Assembly (NCBI GenBank): GCA_947478535.1
Contig: CANJXD010000335.1
Location: forward strand, 1 to 6,546
DNA: 6,546 nt
Direction of reading: 5' to 3'
From: Acetobacteraceae bacterium
GTDB taxonomy: Bacteria > Pseudomonadota > Alphaproteobacteria > Acetobacterales > Acetobacteraceae
Shown here: positions 6,363 through 6,546 of the stretch, piece by piece
Position numbering within the stretch: the first letter of the stretch is position 1
Layout of the letters: the number at the start of each line of letters is the position of its first letter
The notes under the pieces: model-generated
What the model saw: only the letters and a program-made list of their open reading frames with translations
Told to the model about the DNA's origin: nothing
The model's database searches: none
Translations under genes and position numbers: made by a program

Positions 6363-6368
6363 GGAGGG
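6363..6368 (+). promoter_or_regulatory. Ribosome binding site of the RTX gene (GGAGGG)
   Basis: GGAGGG is a strong Shine-Dalgarno, but it sits only 3 bases before the ATG at 6372, closer than the usual 5-9. No earlier start is possible, because TAG at 6354-6356 closes the frame just upstream. Confidence 0.65.
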
Positions 6369-6371
6369 CAC

Positions 6372-6546
6372 ATGTCTGGTTTCGCTTCGATCTACGGCGG
6401 CAACAGCGACGGCGTTGTCACTGGCAGCGGGAATGACACCATCCTCTCGATGGGTGGCGACGATACCGTCACGACCGGGTCCGGCGAGGACATGGTGCTC
6501 GCGGGCAGCGGTGATGACGACGTCCTCCTCGGCAGCGGCGACGACA
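6372..6546 (+). CDS. RTX-type calcium-binding repeat protein, N-terminal part (cut by window end)
   Basis: 58 codons are visible and the frame is open at the window edge. After MSGFASIYGG the protein goes straight into glycine/aspartate repeats: GSGNDTIL, GGDDTV, GSGEDMVL, AGSGDDDVL, GSGDD. These match the RTX nonapeptide GGxGxDxxx, whose tandem copies form a calcium-filled parallel beta-roll outside the cell. Such proteins normally lack an N-terminal signal peptide and leave through a type I secretion system using a C-terminal signal; none is seen here at the N-terminus, and the C-terminus is out of the window. Having repeats from about residue 10 is typical of alphaproteobacterial large surface or matrix RTX proteins rather than of RTX toxins, which place the repeats near the end. 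No enzymatic domain is visible, so the specific role (adhesin, matrix protein, S-layer-like protein or enzyme) is open. It has its own leader and promoter-like region, separate from the glycan operon. Confidence 0.85.
   Translation, partial: MSGFASIYGGNSDGVVTGSGNDTILSMGGDDTVTTGSGEDMVLAGSGDDDVLLGSGDD

Larger units (their letters stand above)
5926..6371. other. Non-coding gap between the glycan operon and the RTX gene
   Basis: I see no convincing gene here. The only sizeable + strand reading frame, ATG 5979 to 6167, encodes 62 residues with no recognisable motif or ribosome binding site and looks spurious. The first half is G+C-rich. From about 6160 to 6320 the composition turns clearly A+T-richer than the rest of the window. 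It contains a hairpin near 5917-5951, a stem at 6132-6157 (CGTG and GCGGC pairing with GCCGC and CACG around a CAA loop), TTGGC/GCCAA elements, a run of A+T palindromes (6163-6238) and a candidate promoter (6285-6314). The size and content fit a regulatory region for the RTX gene; a small RNA cannot be excluded. Confidence 0.6.

Overview
The window is very G+C-rich, with strong G/C preference at third codon positions and short overlaps between genes. It looks like a chromosomal segment of an alphaproteobacterium. Acetobacteraceae/Rhodospirillales (Roseomonas-like) is my best guess from protein style and composition, but no marker gene in the window settles the taxonomy. All recognisable genes are on the + strand.

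Layout. Positions 1-50 hold only the end of something unidentified and a ribosome binding site. Positions 51-2421 carry three dTDP-L-rhamnose genes in the order rmlC (3,5-epimerase), rmlD (4-keto reductase) and rmlA (glucose-1-phosphate thymidylyltransferase), joined by 1-nt and 4-nt overlaps. The 4,6-dehydratase rmlB, needed to complete the pathway, is not in the window. Positions 2421-5925 hold one very large glycan-assembly gene, also coupled by a 1-nt overlap. It encodes about five ~38-residue FDxxWY...HY repeats, then a WbsX/GH99-like domain, a GT4-like domain and a short GT2-like domain. One extra base at about 3204-3207 breaks the reading frame inside the conserved start of the WbsX domain, so as given it reads as two ORFs. 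Positions 5926-6371 are a 446-nt non-coding gap with a hairpin at the operon end, an A+T-rich stretch with regularly spaced palindromes, repeated TTGGC/GCCAA elements and a candidate promoter. From 6372 to the window end is the start of an RTX-type (GGxGxDxxx) calcium-binding protein, cut off by the window edge.

How it fits together. RmlA and RmlC/RmlD, with an RmlB encoded elsewhere, would make dTDP-L-rhamnose in the cytoplasm. The large multidomain protein would use nucleotide sugars to build or modify a surface polysaccharide (O-antigen, capsule or exopolysaccharide). The RTX gene is a separate transcription unit, probably for a type I-secreted surface or matrix protein, a common partner of surface-polysaccharide loci. 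The points most worth a second look are the frameshift, with an SD-like sequence spaced as in prfB, the loss of a conserved Glu in the GT4-like domain, the FDxxWY repeats, and the palindrome array upstream of the RTX gene.
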